From Zhengitettix transpicula (taxonomy: Eukaryota > Arthropoda > Insecta > Orthoptera > Tetrigidae), in the NCBI GenBank assembly GCA_037074705.1, contig CM073590.1, forward strand, positions 225,128,246 to 225,192,245: 64,000 bases of DNA, read 5' to 3'. The notes under the pieces are model-generated. The model made no database searches and was not told the DNA's origin. It worked only from the letters and a program-made list of their open reading frames with translations. The position numbers and the translations under genes were made by a program. This document shows, piece after piece, positions 34,731-45,586 of the stretch (within the stretch, counting starts at the first letter, position 1; the number at the start of each line of letters is the position of its first letter).

Positions 34731-36379
34731 CTAAATAAAATACCCAACAACGTTTCTGTAATCCTGGTTGCTTTCCTCAACTGATGGAAAAACGCAAAGC
34801 CTGCACAAAAACGTTGTGTTATTAATTCTGCACTGATTTTTGACTATTTATTTATATAATTAGTTTACTTTTATCATACACGTTTTACATTTTAATTTCT
34901 GCATGCTTAAGGTCAAAAGAAGTTATGATTAAGACTAAATATAACAAAAAGAAATTATTTTATATTGTATACAAATCTGTCTAATCGTTCATTAGGAACA
35001 TTTGTAATTCTTAAATCTCTTAACCTTGGTTTTTTTAATAGCCATTTATTAATAGCTATTTATTTTTAATAAAAGGCAGTTAAGGTACTTTTATCAAGTT
35101 CTTGCTAGTTCAACTTCGCTATTGACCGATATCGCGATAGATTCTTTACCATTATCAAGCTTGTTTGTTTTATCGATTTCGAATAAACGTGAAACTTGAA
35201 GTCTTTTAACAGAAAAATATTCGTGTAGATGGACGATGTTGATTTAAGAACTTCATAATGCAGCTTCTTCTCCAATTGAAACCACCCGAAACAAATATAT
35301 TTTGCATATGTAAATTAGTTTTCCAGTTGATATTTATGCGAGGATTTATACTTTGACTGTGTAAAAGTTGTTTACCTTTGTTGTTTACACGAATAATTAA
35401 CATCTATATGATACAGGAACAAGGATATTATTTAATTCTTTTATGTTATACGTTTGAGTGCAGTTTGTTATTAACGTTGTGTGGTATTTGTTTTATAAAA
35501 ACAATAAAGGAGAGTATGTATAAATTATTAATATTATGATAAACCCTTATTTTCACACATACACATATGAATTTTTTAAAATGTAAATTACATTACAAAG
35601 TCAGATCGTCAGGAGCTTTTGGATTTTACTAACCACATTCATCTGATAATTTAATTAACATATTTGTGTGTGGTATTTATACCATCACTTCTTTTGTATG
35701 TATTTGGCTATTTTTGTTATTACTAATGTTGAAAACATACGTAAATTTTTAATTTTTATATCACAGTGAATATTAAGGTCTTTGTTTATGTAAAAAATGA
35801 TTTATTGCGGTAATTCGTTTTTAGGCTAGTATTACGAAATCTAAACTTTTGTATCGCAATCAATTTTGTAATAAAAAAATGCCGTTGTTGGTCTTTTTAA
35901 TTAAATTTTAAGGCTTTAAATTTAATTTAAGGCAAATAAAATTATAAAACCCAGCTTAAGACTCTAAAATAAATTTACAGGATATTTATTGTCTGTGTCT
36001 AATGGAATTTTCAGTTACTTTGTTTGAAGTACGTTTTGTTTCTTGCACTATACACTTGCGGTTCGTTCTTGTGACGTCAAGTAGTACGAAACACCTGTTG
36101 GCGGAACGCCTAGAGTTGTTCTATGTAGGTTGCCTATTATCTATCGCGTAGGTGAATCTCTGGTCTTTTTTCCTTCTTCTATTTCCACTCTTCCTATCCG
36201 ACATATATACATCACCTTCCATCCACACACGAACTGTCCTCACATCAACTTCTGTCACCACTTTAATTTCTCTCCACAAATCTGTACTATGATTCTCTGT
36301 ACATCTTATTTAAGCCTCTGCCGTTTCATACCACGGCTCAATTTTTAGCTTATCTTTCTATCCTCCTTGAATCATAATT
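34731..36379. other. AT-rich stretch with a REP-D copy
   Basis: Nothing supported except the REP-D word gtgtggtatttata and its continuation (35668-35740). Possible 3' untranslated or downstream DNA of the - strand exon at 36400-36617. Confidence 0.5.
35668..35740 (+). repeat. REP-D copy 2
   Basis: gtgtggtatttata then ccatcacttctttt and tatttggctat follow the same order as 20480-20530. Confidence 0.6.
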
Positions 36380-36385
36380 TTTATT
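36380..36385 (-). terminator. AATAAA polyadenylation signal candidate
   Basis: AATAAA on the - strand, 15 bp past the TGA of the exon candidate at 36400-36617. AATAAA is common by chance in this AT-rich DNA, so the weight comes only from its position. Confidence 0.3.
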
Positions 36386-36399
36386 CGGGACCAAATCTG

Positions 36400-36617
36400 T
36401 CATCCTCCTTCTTTTCTCAACACATCCGACCAATCGTCTCCAGAAATAATTCTCTGTTCGAGATCAATGCCTGCTTCACTTAGTGAATACCAACCTCTGG
36501 GGACTAGATTCCCTTTATCTTCAATGACGGTTTCGAGATGCTGCTGCCGATAAACTACCTGGGAATTCTGTTTATCTAGCGCTCCGTTACAAAAAGGAAT
36601 TTCACATGCTGCATAAC
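36400..36617 (-). CDS. Candidate terminal exon, unrecognised protein
   Basis: On the - strand a pyrimidine-rich tract (attatttttcgtttaaa) and ctgcag at 36623-36618 form a good acceptor. The exon then starts with the last two bases of a codon and reads 71 complete codons to TGA (36402-36400), followed 15 bp later by AATAAA. The segment begins YAACEIPFCNGALDK, continues LVPRGWYSLSEAGIDLEQ and ends SGDDWSDVLRKEGG. Composition is protein-like, with two Cys near the start and no low complexity, in DNA where a 70-codon stop-free frame with these features is uncommon. No upstream exon was found on the - strand; the next 500 bp look intronic, followed by an LTR-T1 copy. I do not recognise the family and do not assign a function. 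It could also be a fragment of an unknown element. Confidence 0.4.
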
Positions 36618-36623
36618 CTGCAG

Positions 36624-37131
36624 TTTAAACGAAAAATAATTAATTTGGTGAAAATACGCGGGATACAATGAAAAACGTGCTCTTGTTTTGAACTTTTATT
36701 CCCCCTTCTTTGCGGTTTCCTCATGAGGGAATGATATAAGTCCTTAAAACAGTATCAAATACAATAGCTAGAGCTAATGAACTGAAAGATGCACTTGGAC
36801 CGTAATAACACCGCTACAAAACATACTTCTGTCTTCTTTCTCACGTCCAAAGAAATGGAAAGAAATTCCCGATTACTCGTAAACTTTTCGTTAACGCACT
36901 TGTGAATGAATTTCAGTCATAGGAAGATGTGATTGATAGTTATTGAATGAAAGGTTAAAAATTAATTGGATTGGAGAATAAAATAGTAGACATGCGAATG
37001 GAAATAATTGGAACTCAGTTCCATAGAGATAATTTCAAAAGAATCGAAGAGCTTCCAGAAAAGTGATTCACAAAGAGCACGTGAAAAATGTTATAATCTT
37101 ATCACAATGTATTTAAAAATAAATATATTTG
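36624..37131. other. Nothing supported; possible intron of the - strand exon
   Basis: AT-rich with no open frame of note or repeat. Confidence 0.4.
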
Positions 37132-37135
37132 ATAT

Positions 37136-38131
37136 TGTAATAAACAAACAATTAATAAATTAATTGTTCAATTATTTAATGTAATTATTAAATATGATGG
37201 GTTAATATAAATGAAAAGCTTATGAACAACTTACAAACAAAAATATTTATTTTGTTTTGTGGCTTTCACAGAATAAAAGGTAATTACAATCTAAATTTGA
37301 GATCTGTCCTCTCAGGGCCTTTACTGGGTTTGATAATGAACACAAAAAAAAAGATTTAAAATCTTATTAACAAAACAGTTTACAATTTACCTAAACAATA
37401 TGGCGATGGAATGAAAGAAATTAAAAAGTAAATACATTAACTTTGATTGACAATTAAAAGGGAACGAAATCTGACTGCCCTTTTAATCATTGTTAACAAA
37501 TTTAACAAAATTATGTTACTTACGGACCGTCGGTCTTGTACCAGAACAACAATTTTACCTCGTTCGCACACTTTTATTCTCTTTGATTATTTAATATCAG
37601 GCCTTGGTTTTCACTGATTCTACACTTTAATATTTGGCAAGATTGTCTTATTCCGTTGACTGCTCCGCTTTACAATAATTTACCAATGTTCTCCTGGATT
37701 AATTTCTCCACGAAGACTTTGGAAAGTTCTATTCTGACGAAAACTGCTCTTACTTTCCAATATTTACGCTGCAATACTTTCGTGAATGTTTTCTTTGTAT
37801 TAATTCACAACTTTAACTAGTTGTACATTAACGATGTCTAGTCTCTGCTCAAGTTTTATTACTTGTTCTGCTCCTCACGATGTTTTTACGCAAACTTTAT
37901 TATACTATGCTCGACGATGTCTGACCTCTGTACAATCCAGACCACAACGACCAACTAAGTATCCTAGTGATCTCGAGTTTGTGCGCGCATACGCCATTTT
38001 TGACTTTTCGACAAAGCAAGCAAGCTCGCTTCTACATTGTTGCTTTGTTCGATCAGACCGCTATAATGGATTTATCAAACAATTCAAATTTTATGTCCAA
38101 ACAATTAATGGCCTAATTAATTATTGCTACA
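37136..38131 (-). mobile_element. LTR-T1 solo element, full length (996 bp)
   Basis: Read on the + strand it runs TGTAATAAACAAAC...ATTGCTACA, with ATAT at 37132-37135 and 38132-38135. On its own (-) strand it has the promoter-like block (plus positions about 37982-38002), donor-like GTAAGT (37518-37523) and the cccagtaaaggccctgaga block (about 37310-37330). The 110-codon frame at 37834-38166 is a by-product. Confidence 0.8.
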
Positions 38132-38135
38132 ATAT

Positions 38136-38843
38136 ATATTTCTATTTTCCCCTCAAAAAGTTTTAAAATTATGCTATCATGGTTTGTATATAAATACTGA
38201 AATTTTTAATTATCTCAATTCGTATTACATAAAAACCTGCAACGTTCAGTAATTTTTATAAGTTTTTAAGTGACCAAATTTACCTAATCTTAAATTATAG
38301 ATATCAAATGCTCGTCCTTATTATGAGTTTTTTTATGGAAATTCTTACGAAATCAGCTACAATTTAGTTATTAAACCGGTTTAAAGCGGGAAAGCGGATT
38401 ATCGCCCATTTCCATTAAATTTACATCCCGATAATGGAACGGAGAAAAAGATGAAATGAAAGTTTGTGTAAGAAAAGCCTGCGCTAAAATCAATGTATGC
38501 AGATAATTCTTTATTCTTCTGTTGATACAGAGGAGCGAAGTTTAAGTGAACGAGCAGAGTTGTGAGAAAATAAGTGAAAGATTACCGGATAAAGTTTAAG
38601 TTGCTGCAATTGGAGCAGAATATATATTGTGCAATATCAATATAAACTTTGAGTTAAGCATCGAGCAGTAATTTTCCGTCTGCACAAACGTTTGCATAAC
38701 ATATTATGATTCATAATTTTCAGAATGAGAAAATGTTCCCCATATTTGCATATAAAGACAATTTACATTACAAACAAACTGGACTGTGCGGTAGGTAAAT
38801 GTAAAAAAATATGTATGAGGGAGAAGAAATAATGAGGTGAAAC
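38136..38843. other. AT-rich stretch between two LTR-T1 copies, nothing supported
   Basis: No retroelement protein motif appears, so the two flanking same-orientation LTRs are not ends of one intact element. Confidence 0.6.
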
Positions 38844-38847
38844 ATAT

Positions 38848-39798
38848 TGTAATATACAAATTAATAATCCTTTAATAAATGAATATACTTAATAAAATTT
38901 ACAAACAAAAGATTTATTGTAATAACTCTAACGATTACAAAATTTATAATATTGAATTTCTCAGGGTCTTTACTGGGTTTGATAATGGACGAATCAATAA
39001 TATTTATAATCTTATCAACAACAAATTACAAAGAAATAAGTTTACTCGTCAATTAAACTAGAACATTTAAAATGAGACCAAATTTAAAAGTGAAAAGTTT
39101 GACTCTGATTCACAATTTTAATCAAAAAGAAGAGAACGAAATCTGACGGCTATCTTTCAATTACGTTTACATAATTAATTGTTTTGTAAATTGTTACTCA
39201 CGTCTGCCCAGCATTCCAGCGTACCTTTATTTTCGAGATCACTATTGTGGGTTTTTACACAGCTTCTAAACTCACAGATTCTAAATCAAAATTTCTTATA
39301 CGTCGTCAGGAACTCGGATGATCCTCCTTTCGTCATCTGTCGGTTGACCGCTCGCCTTAGGTGAATTCTGCGCTTTGTCGATTGGGTAGTCTTTATTGTT
39401 CCGGACTTAAACCGAAACTTTTCTGGCCGGCAATGGACACAAAAACTGCTTTTTGTTAGCAGGTTTTGACGTTATACTTTTATGAATGTTCTACTTTGTC
39501 CTGCTAATTACCAACCCGGTTGAATTCTCCTTCCAAAACTGTTATACCTCGACGATATCTTTCCGTGAACCTTCTCTCAACAAATCTCCCTACGAACTGT
39601 ACTCCTCAATATCTTAATGCAAACTGCCCTCTCGTCTCGCAATTTGAGCGCGCATACGCCATTTTGACGGACCTTCCGACAAAGGAACTGAGCCGGATTT
39701 TCTATTGTTGTTTCAAAGACTCCTGCCGCTACAAAGGATTTCTCAAACAATTTATATTTTTAATTTCACAATTAATGTCTTAATTAATTGGCGTTACA
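38848..39798 (-). mobile_element. LTR-T1 solo element, full length (951 bp)
   Basis: Runs TGTAATATACAAA...GGCGTTACA between ATAT at 38844-38847 and 39799-39802. Flanking DNA is not (TA)n here, so the 4-bp duplication is unambiguous. It keeps the promoter-like block (39646-39667) and donor-like GTGAGT (39196-39201 on the - strand). Closest in the window to the copies at 27524-28470 and 60442-61381. Confidence 0.85.
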
Positions 39799-40042
39799 AT
39801 ATATAAATGGAAACATAAAAATTGTAATAGTTCAATAATTTAAGAAAATAGGATTCATGGCTAAGAGGTGGTTGAAATTGAATTACTGGTAAAATATCAG
39901 TTACGATGATAACTTTTATATTATCTTTACTTTTTCGAATGCGAACATTACGTTTCGTTTTAAATTGCGTAAAAGTTCCACAGACACTTTAAAATGTTAC
40001 TGACTGTCTGTTAGTGAAGCAATGAGCCGTAAAAACTTTTTT

Positions 40043-40830
40043 TAAGTGGCATACAAAGTTTCGTGATGGTAGAGGGAGCATTTAAGATAATCAACGTCCA
40101 GGAGCATCATCACAAAAAGTGGCTGAAATACTTATAAATGATCGCCGTGCATGTACCACGGTAATGGAGAAGCTCATTGGAATTCCTAAAACAACTGTGC
40201 ATTGCATTCCAACGGAACATGTTGGCAAAGAGAAAATCAGTTGTCGCTTTTTCCCCCAACTCACTCAGTGCCGATCGAAATTATTTCAGAGTGTTACACT
40301 GCAGAGATATGAAAAGATCAGCTTCGTGCTTTGCAGGTGATGAAACGTGGTGTTCTTAGTTCCACTTACAAAGCGCCAAAGCTCGGAATGGGAAGTTCCA
40401 GAATCACACAGACCGAACAAGGTGAGCATCCAGAAAAGCCGTGCTCACTGTTTTCTTCGATTAAAAATGGATTATCTATCAAGAATTCGTTCCGGAAGGT
40501 CAAATGGTGAATGCAGATTACTCCTTGGGTGTTTTAGTTCGTTTATGGGCGAGGATTATTCGGGTTTGACCTGAATATCGGAATGAAGGACCATGGCGTC
40601 TGTTGCACGACTATGCTTCGATTGGCGCGGTGCTTGAACAACCTCCTTATTCACCTTATTTGTCTCCGTGCGACTTCTGTTTATTTCTAAATTGAAAATG
40701 GCCACTGAAAGGAAGGTGTTTCGATGTCAATAAGGCTACGACCATAGATTTGAAGACAATTTCACCAACGCTTCCAGTTTCATTTCACGTCAGTCACGTT
40801 TGCTGTGGGACGGACTGTGTGTGACCTACA
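40043..40830 (+). pseudogene. Mariner-type transposase, broken
   Basis: Shifted frames give mariner landmarks in order: FKWHTKFRDGRGSI (about 40043), then VAEILINDRRACTTVMEKL and IGIPKTTVHCI (helix-turn-helix region), DETWCS (GDETW motif with the first catalytic Asp, about 40340), EFVPEGQMVNADYSLGVL (about 40480), LLHDYASIGA (HHDNA motif with the second catalytic Asp, about 40600) and PPYSPYLSPCDFCLF (third catalytic Asp, about 40643). The order fits a DD34D mariner of about 345 residues. Several stops and frame changes (TAA near 40084, TGA at 40338, TGA at 40571 and others) make it inactive. Inverted terminal repeats were not identified. Confidence 0.88.
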
Positions 40831-40839
40831 CGCCGAAAA

Positions 40840-42138
40840 ACGGTGCATATTAAATGCAAACATGAAATCAAACATATTCATGCTCTTATGTTAGAAAAAT
40901 TTTGACATTAAAATGTAGCCAAATATTATTTTCATTTAATAATGAAGTCGTATCACAAAGACTTAGGTACTCCGTAAAATTCAAAATTTATTTAAATTCT
41001 TCGGTACTGAATTATTTACTCTGTTTATAATTAAACCTTACGTGTTCTTACAAGGAGGAGGTTTTTTTTTTTTTTTTTTTTGCGCAACATTGTAATTAGT
41101 AGTTAGGTTGAATGGTGCCGCCCGTAGCTTCCTACTAATTTAACTCAAGTTCTGGGTCGTCTTCGATCCTCATTCACTAACTTCTGTTCCAAACTTTTCT
41201 CATATGCGTTCGACTATTTGTCCCTACTACAAGAAAGCTTCATCCCTTTCTCCCGCCAATTAACACAGACGTTTCTCAAGTTTACTGACGGCGTAACTCG
41301 TTTACTGATCTGTAAATATTTAACTAAATATAATATATGATAAGAATTTTAAAACAGTTCTTTAAAATCAACCTTAGTATTGCATAACTCGTAATAGCGA
41401 ATCATAAATATCACTAATATATTTGTGAGTTATGCAGAAATTTTTACACAAATTTTTTCGTCTTCGTTTAAAACGTTCCGACGAAATTAAATTTATAATT
41501 TTGTCTCGCCCTTTTGATGGCTTTATTTTGATCAACTTGTGCCATTCCATGGTGTAACGAGTTTTTTTTATGAGAACTTTCTACGGATTGTATTATTTAT
41601 TAATTGAAGGTACATTTTTAACAAACGTGGGTAGTAATTAAAACGTTATCACGAATATAACTTCCCACGCAAAAAACATAAAAAATTATTCTTTTTCGAG
41701 CAATAAAAAGTTAATAGGTTACTCTCTTGTTTATTTTGTAGTATTTCTGACTAACCTCAAACGGCTTCTGAACGTGCATCGAGGTAAGTTTTCAACTGTA
41801 TTTTTTTAGAGCTTCGTGGTTTGAAACAGTTGCTTGCACGAATAACTGCATTTCATTACGCAACTTTAGTCGTATCATTTAAAAACCTTATATAAACTTT
41901 TTTTAGACATTACTGTTCATTCACCCCAATTTTAAATGAGCGCTTTACAAATATTAGTGAATGTTGAATGTAGTTTCTTAATTAAAATTGATAAATATCT
42001 CTTTCAAATAAATGTAACGAGTTTAATGCCTTAAGTAAAACGCTTTGTTATATATTCCCGACAACGAACGACGCCATATATAACAGAAGCTCAACATCGT
42101 ATTATTCAAAATGAAAAAATTTACATCTAATTGAAAAA
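40840..42138. other. AT-rich stretch with a 20-T run
   Basis: A poly-T run occupies 41062-41081. A 42-bp micro-exon candidate lies at 41742-41783. Nothing else is supported. Confidence 0.5.
41742..41783 (+). other. Micro-exon candidate (42 bp) between consensus splice sites
   Basis: A strong acceptor (ctcttgtttattttgtag, to 41741) and a perfect-looking donor (GAG then GTAAGT at 41784) bound 42 bp. One of three frames is open, reading FLTNLKRLLNVHR with split codons at both ends. Forty-two open bases are weak evidence on their own; the interest lies in the pair of sites. No neighbouring exon in compatible phase was identified. Confidence 0.2.
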
Positions 42139-42240
42139 AAATGAATAAGAAAGATAGCCAATTCAGACAAGAAGGTAATATTGTATTTATATTATCTTTT
42201 TGTCGAATTGTCTATTTTTCTTTTTCATCGTATTATTCAT
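42139..42240. repeat. Imperfect inverted repeat (hairpin), arms about 45 bp
   Basis: aatgaataag and agatagccaattcagacaag on the left face gataatataaat, gacaattcgac and aatgaataat on the right (reverse complement), around a centre near 42184. It resembles the folded arms of REP-D at 20392-20530, so it may be a relative. Confidence 0.6.
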
Positions 42241-42627
42241 TTGGAGATTTTAAGTATTTCGTCTATTGCCATATTCATGCAATTATCAAAGTTTTAAAAA
42301 AACAACGTTATCAATAGTTAAGAGCAGTAAGTGCTTTGTGTTTGAAAACTACAACATCCTTAAATTCAGTGAAACATGGTCTTTCTGTGATGTGTTTAAC
42401 AAAAATCGAGTGAGATCGAGCCACTCGAACAGCTAAGGGTAAAGTAAACAAAAAAGGAATTTTATTAATTGTAAACCTAATGTGTAAATATTATTATCGT
42501 CAGATTTCGTATTTCAATAATTATTTATGTCAGAAATTTTTTGTATTGTAAGTTTTTAATTGCCATTTTACAACAATCTTCATTGGAGGCCCGATAGGCG
42601 ATTGATTTTGTTTATTACAATATATAT
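42241..42627. other. AT-rich stretch, possible LTR-T1 remnant at 42460-42617
   Basis: attgtaaaccta...tcgtcagatttcgta followed by a TTTATTACA end next to ATAT resembles the 3' part of a + strand LTR-T1 copy. Identity is too patchy for a firm call. Confidence 0.3.
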
Positions 42628-42631
42628 ATAT

Positions 42632-43658
42632 TGTAATAATTGAAAGGTTGTAAATGATTTAAATTAGCCCCACAATTTATGTAATCATTAACAGGTGGTA
42701 TTAATTAAAAGTATTAATTAACAAAATTATTAAGATTTAAAAATTTTATTCTTTGAAAGTACAACTTGTAATCCCTACATTTTTTGTCGAATTTCATCAA
42801 GTTAACAAACAATATTTTATTTAAATTTTGCAATGCGTGGCGTACTAGGAAAAATACAACTTTATATTTTACAATCAAATACGTCAAAATTCTCTTTATC
42901 TCAGGGTCATTACTGGGTTTGATATTCAGAACTATCCAATTTTATAAAGTAACATTAACAATTTAAACTCATTGAAGCTAACTTAATACAATATGAAAAT
43001 AAACGAAATGAAATAAAACGATCCAAATCTGACTGCTACCTTTAATCCTCGTTTACAGACTTTAAAATAATTGATTTGTACTCACGAATTGTCTTTCTGG
43101 TACCAGATCTGATTCTTGGAGCTTGAGGACAACACTCACTAAAAAGGCCATTCACTGATTCTACACAATAAAATTTTACTACATTCGGTCGATGTTCTCG
43201 TTCAATGCAAATGGAACTTTGGATCTGCCGCCCCTCAGTCAGCCCTCGGACCTAGGTCTCCTTGATTTCCCTATGTGGAATTTAGTTCAGTCTGTTCGAA
43301 GCAAAACCTTTTGCTTCCAACTTTGCGATTATTATTTGAGTCTCTCCGTTAAAACTGTTTATCTGCGTTTTATGTAAACTAGTAGATCTCGCTGTTGGAC
43401 TTATTGGACTGCGCTATTCATATTTTAAATCAGCATCCTCGCTTTACTGTAACCTTTGCCGGACCGAACTGTTTCGCTTCTCTCCTCAAGCTTTTCTGTT
43501 TCGCGTCTCGCCGCAGACTGCCTTCCCACGGACGCGCGGTTTTTTAACAAAGACTCCGCCAACACAGAGTTACCGTCCATTTTTGTTCTTTGGCAACTCG
43601 TACCGCTAACAATCCAATTTAATTAAAACGATTAATGGCCTTTTTAATTGGTATTACA
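42632..43658 (-). mobile_element. LTR-T1 solo element, subfamily 2 (1027 bp), first of three in a row
   Basis: Runs TGTAATAATTGAAAGG...GGTATTACA with (TA)n on the left and ATATATAT on the right. It shares its donor region (ACTCAC at 43080-43085 on +) and the long downstream block with the truncated copy at 22472. The promoter-like block of the main subfamily is replaced by a different GC-rich stretch (about 43540). No coding capacity. Confidence 0.8.
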
Positions 43659-43666
43659 ATATATAT

Positions 43667-44666
43667 TGTAATAATTAAAAATAATGGACTTTTAAATGAA
43701 TGAAAGATTATAAACTTTATCAAACAATAGATTTATTTTTAATACTTTAAAACAATTACACAATTTAAAAATATATATCAGGGTCTCCACTGGGTTTGAT
43801 AATGGCAAATAATTTTATTTCTCAACTTAAACACAAATTCCAATTTAAAGGAGAAAAGATTTACTCGTCAATTAACTAGGACGAAATTTACTTGTCAACG
43901 AAGTTAAACTAAAAGGATTGACTCTAATTAACAATTTTTTTATCAATAAGAAGAAAACTAAATCTGACGGCTATCTTTTAATCAGGTTTACATAATAATT
44001 GTTTTATATTGTTACTCACGGCTGCCCAGCATTCCAGGATACCTTTAATTGACGAAACACTATGGCGGGGTTTTTCACAGCTTGTAAAACTCACAGATTC
44101 TAAAATTTCTATTTTTAGATCAAAACTCAGGAACCAGGATGAACCTCCTTTCGTCTCTCTCTCGGTTGACTTCTGCAAATTCTGCCCGGCTAAGTTCACA
44201 AGACTGTTTGTGCTTAGCAGGTTTCGTAGTTCTGTTCATTGGTAATTCTCGATATTTCTCTGCAAATTTACTTTAAATATTTGAAATTGTCTTGTCTATT
44301 TCCAACACGACCAATCTCTGTCGTGTCTGATTGCCAACTGCTTCTACTTAACTTTACTTTTTAAAAGAATATCTCGTCTATTTTAATACGACCATTTCCT
44401 GTCGTTTCTGCTTGCCAACTCAAACTTCTAAATATTTTCCTGCGACCTGCATCTGACCAAGCTTTCCGCTAACTGCGACCTGAACTCTACCATATCATAA
44501 TGTGAACTGGACTCTCTCGTAATTTTTAAACGCATACTTCTTCCGACAAAGAAACAGTGCTTGACTTTTCTATTGTTGCTATGTTCTGTACCGCCGTAAG
44601 AATAGATTTCTCAAACAATTTATATTTTCAAATTCACAATTAATGTCTTAATTAATTGGCATTACA
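43667..44666 (-). mobile_element. LTR-T1 solo element (1000 bp), second of three
   Basis: Starts TGTAATAATTAAAAATAATGG eight bases after the previous copy and ends GGCATTACA. Left flank ATAT, right flank ATAA (one mismatch). Donor-like GTGAGT at 44014-44019 (-). The promoter-like block is degraded. It differs at many places from the copies on each side, so it is an independent insertion rather than a recent tandem duplicate. Confidence 0.8.
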
Positions 44667-44686
44667 ATAAATGTATATATATATAC

Positions 44687-45538
44687 TGTAATAATTAATA
44701 ATAATGTTTATTGGCTGAATTTAACAATTTCAATTACATTTACCTTTTATGGAAGTTAATGCGTCTGAAACATAGACGAAATTTGTTGTGGAAGAAATAC
44801 TACTACAGATTGAATTTAAACAGTTTTAAATTTCATCAGGAATTAACGATCTCATTTTATCGATCTTTAAATAATTAAAATTAAAGAACGATCTGACTTT
44901 TATCTTTTAAAAACGGTTTACAATATGATTTTAAAGTTTTTCTACTTACGGCCGCCCAGGTCTCATTTTAGGTTTTTCGTGTACAAAATTTTGGGATATC
45001 ACTGATTCTAGTACTCACAGACTCTAAATGTCAACAAATTCTAGTTGGCGTAGTTTTGTTAGTTGGTCTAACACAAACTGGTAATTCTCGATGCTTTGCT
45101 GCAACCTGGATTTGCAGATCTCGTGACTTTAGTTGGAAATGTACTTCATTGGTTTGTGTATGGCCAGCAGGTTGACTTTATGCTCGGCCACCGATTACAA
45201 CATTAGTTTCACTCTTTCCTTCCCGACTGAAGATTGCTTTACTTTTCAATATTTTAGAGCATGTTTGTAACTGCTATCAAACTGTTCTATTTGCGGTCCG
45301 CTGCCCGACTGCAAAACTTTTTATAATATGAAAAGTTTTGGTCTTTACATCTCGCTGTTCTATGCCCGACTGCACATTGCTGACTGTTCGTTCGTCTCGT
45401 AGATTTTGAGCGCGTAGAACCTCAACAATGTTTTCTTTGCCTCGCCGAATTGTTGCGGCGTCCGCTCTATATCCACTAATAAAGAGTCCTCTACAATCCA
45501 ACTTTCCAATTAGAACAATGTCTTAATTACCAATTACT

Positions 45539-45541
<3 letters not shown>
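44687..45541 (-). mobile_element. LTR-T1 solo element (855 bp), third of three
   Basis: Starts TGTAATAATTAATAATAATG and ends CAATTACTACA followed by a long (TA)n. Donor-like GTAAGT at 44944-44949 (-). It is shorter and more diverged, with only part of the GC-rich promoter-like block left (about 45405-45415). Confidence 0.75.

Positions 45542-45582
<41 letters not shown>
45542..45582. repeat. (TA)n microsatellite at LTR edge
   Basis: About 20 uninterrupted TA units directly abut the LTR-T1 copy that ends at 45541. Confidence 0.95.

Positions 45583-45586
<4 letters not shown>

Noticed and set aside
37834..38166. 110-codon frame
   Set aside because: Lies within an LTR-T1 copy and runs past its end; antisense to the element's own orientation.
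37136..39798. LTR pair 37136-38131 and 38848-39798 as ends of one short element
   Set aside because: The 0.7 kb between them has no primer-binding site, polypurine tract or coding motif, and each LTR has its own ATAT on both sides.
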